Source: Streptomyces halstedii
GTDB lineage: Bacteria > Actinomycetota > Actinomycetes > Streptomycetales > Streptomycetaceae
Length of the DNA stretch: 64,000 bases
Assembly (NCBI GenBank): GCA_000720535.1
Contig: JOAZ01000017.1
Coordinates: 124,001 to 188,000, forward strand
Direction of reading: 5' to 3'
A model generated the notes under the pieces. The model made no database searches and was not told the origin of the DNA. It worked only from the letters and a program-made list of their open reading frames with translations. Shown here piece after piece: positions 62,856 to 64,000 of this stretch; the stretch's first letter is position 1, and every line of letters begins with the position of its first letter. A program made the translations under genes and the position numbers.

Positions 62856-63935
62856 ATGGACGGACACACCCTTGACCTCACCCTGGACGGCCCGGCGCTC
62901 ACCGCCGCACTCGTCGACTTTCCGTCGGTCAGCGGGCAGGAGAAGGACCTGGCCGACGCGATCGAGGCGGCCCTGTGCGCACTGCCGCACCTGAAGGTCG
63001 ACCGGCACGGCAACAACGTCGTCGCCAGGACGGATCTGGGCCGTGCCGAGCGAGTCGTGCTGGCCGGGCACATCGACACCGTACCGATCGCGGACAACGT
63101 GCCCTCGCGGCTGGACGACGACGGGGTGCTGTGGGGCTGCGGGACCTCCGACATGAAGGCGGGTGTCGCCGTGCAGCTGCGGATCGCGGCGACCGTGCCG
63201 GAGCCCAACCGCGACCTGACGTTCGTCTTCTACGACAACGAGGAGGTCGCCGCCCACCTCAACGGCCTCGGACATGTGGCCGAGGCCCGTCCCGACTGGC
63301 TGGAGGGGGACTTCGCGGTCCTCCTGGAGCCCTCCGACGGCGAGGTCGAGGGCGGCTGCCAGGGCACGCTCCGGATGCACCTGCGGCTGGACGGCGAACG
63401 CGCCCACTCGGCGCGCGGCTGGATGGGGTCCAACGCCGTCCACGCCGCCGCCCCGGTGCTGGCGAAGCTGGCCGCCTACGAGCCGCGCCGGCCGGTCATC
63501 GACGGTCTGGAGTACCGCGAGGGCCTCAACGCGGTGGGCATCCAGGGCGGAGTGGCGACCAACGTGATCCCCGACGCCTGCACCGTGGTGGTCAACTACC
63601 GCTACGCCCCCGACCTCGCGCCCGAGGACGCCGAGGCGCACGTGCGCGAGGTGTTCGCGGACTGCGGCGTCGCCGCCTTCACGGTCGACGACCACTCCGG
63701 CGCCGCCATGCCGGGCCTCTCGCACCCGGCGGCCAAGGCGTTCATGGACGCGGTCGGCGGCACGGCCCGCCCCAAGTTCGGCTGGACCGACGTGTCCCGG
63801 TTCGGCTCCCTGGGCGTCCCCGCGGTGAACTACGGCCCCGGCGATCCGCTCTTCGCCCACAAGCGCGACGAGCACGTCCGGACCGAGCGGATCACCCACT
63901 GCGAGGAGCGGCTGCGCTCCTGGCTCACCAGCTGA
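62856..63935 (+). CDS. dapE: Succinyl-diaminopimelate desuccinylase DapE
   Basis: 359 aa, M20 peptidase family. Zinc-ligand and catalytic motifs GHIDTVP, GCGTSDMKAG and FYDNEEVAA, then the family dimerisation domain inserted at about 170-280 and the late His in FAHKRDEHV. It frees LL-diaminopimelate for lysine and peptidoglycan synthesis, downstream of DapC. ATG 62856 is used; the open frame upstream to 62724 overlaps the divergent gene. Confidence 0.94.
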   Translation: MDGHTLDLTLDGPALTAALVDFPSVSGQEKDLADAIEAALCALPHLKVDRHGNNVVARTDLGRAERVVLAGHIDTVPIADNVPSRLDDDGVLWGCGTSDMKAGVAVQLRIAATVPEPNRDLTFVFYDNEEVAAHLNGLGHVAEARPDWLEGDFAVLLEPSDGEVEGGCQGTLRMHLRLDGERAHSARGWMGSNAVHAAAPVLAKLAAYEPRRPVIDGLEYREGLNAVGIQGGVATNVIPDACTVVVNYRYAPDLAPEDAEAHVREVFADCGVAAFTVDDHSGAAMPGLSHPAAKAFMDAVGGTARPKFGWTDVSRFGSLGVPAVNYGPGDPLFAHKRDEHVRTERITHCEERLRSWLTS

Positions 63936-64000
63936 CCCACGGCATTCCCCCGCGCGTAACCTCCGCCGATCTAGGCTGAAGCGAGTACGTACATCGCAGG
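63936..64000. other. Window end, start of the next promoter region
   Basis: These 65 bp after dapE hold no coding sequence I can support. Confidence 0.5.

Overview
The window is very GC-rich chromosomal DNA of a high-GC actinobacterium, almost certainly a Streptomyces. The evidence is strong G/C preference at third codon positions, frequent GTG starts, mycothiol synthesis (mshB), a 7Fe ferredoxin next to dapC, two adjacent oligopeptide ABC operons downstream of typA, SpoIIE/PAS/GAF phosphatase signalling, and secreted glycoside hydrolases under LacI/GntR control. The order typA - peptide ABC operons - mshB - fdxA - dapC - dapE matches, from memory, the region around the bldK locus of Streptomyces chromosomes. 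I see no rRNA, tRNA, CRISPR array, prophage or large biosynthetic cluster.

Layout. 0-1.3 kb: two overlapping minus-strand genes of unknown role. 1.5-6 kb: an alpha/beta hydrolase divergent from an orphan ribbon-helix-helix (RHH) protein, then a DUF4097 protein and a DrrAB-type ABC exporter; the divergent intergene carries two helically phased arrays of an 8-bp motif. 6.2-13.8 kb: SNF2-type ATPase, secreted GH65 hydrolase with discoidin domain, GntR regulator, SPOR mini-protein, Nudix hydrolase. 14-19.4 kb: anti-sigma-type ATPase, a five-domain PAS-PAS-GAF-PP2C-ATPase protein, a VOC protein, and a TPM-family membrane protein lacking its TPM domain. 19.5-26.5 kb: a sugar-uptake unit (GH1 beta-glucosidase, two permeases, binding lipoprotein, divergent esterase, LacI regulator) with matching LacI-type operators at two promoters. 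26.6-32.7 kb: MarR regulator, isochorismatase-like protein, peptide-binding lipoprotein with a long charged insert, BipA/TypA GTPase.

33-44.7 kb: two tandem five-gene oligopeptide importers (binding protein, two permeases, two ATPases). In both, the first ATPase gene is broken at exactly the same base, immediately after 100 nt that are identical between the copies. 45-51.4 kb: S9 peptidase, a tiny conserved membrane protein, mshB and a partner membrane protein, and a peptidoglycan-binding-domain protein. 51.6-55.1 kb: ABC exporter plus histidine kinase/response regulator, preceded by a TGTCAT-N9-ATGACA inverted repeat. 55.2-57.1 kb: a 70-bp MITE-like element touching the stop codon of a secreted GH55-type beta-1,3-glucanase. 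57.5-64 kb: SirB1-like protein, GNAT protein, fdxA, dapC, a small secreted protein, a lysozyme-like secreted protein and dapE.

The themes are nutrient uptake and exoenzymes (cellulose/xylan/glucan-type sugars and peptides), cell-envelope functions, and signalling. The least explained observations are the phased TGGYGCCA operator arrays, the paired ATPase lesions, the TPM-less protein and the shared LacI operator.
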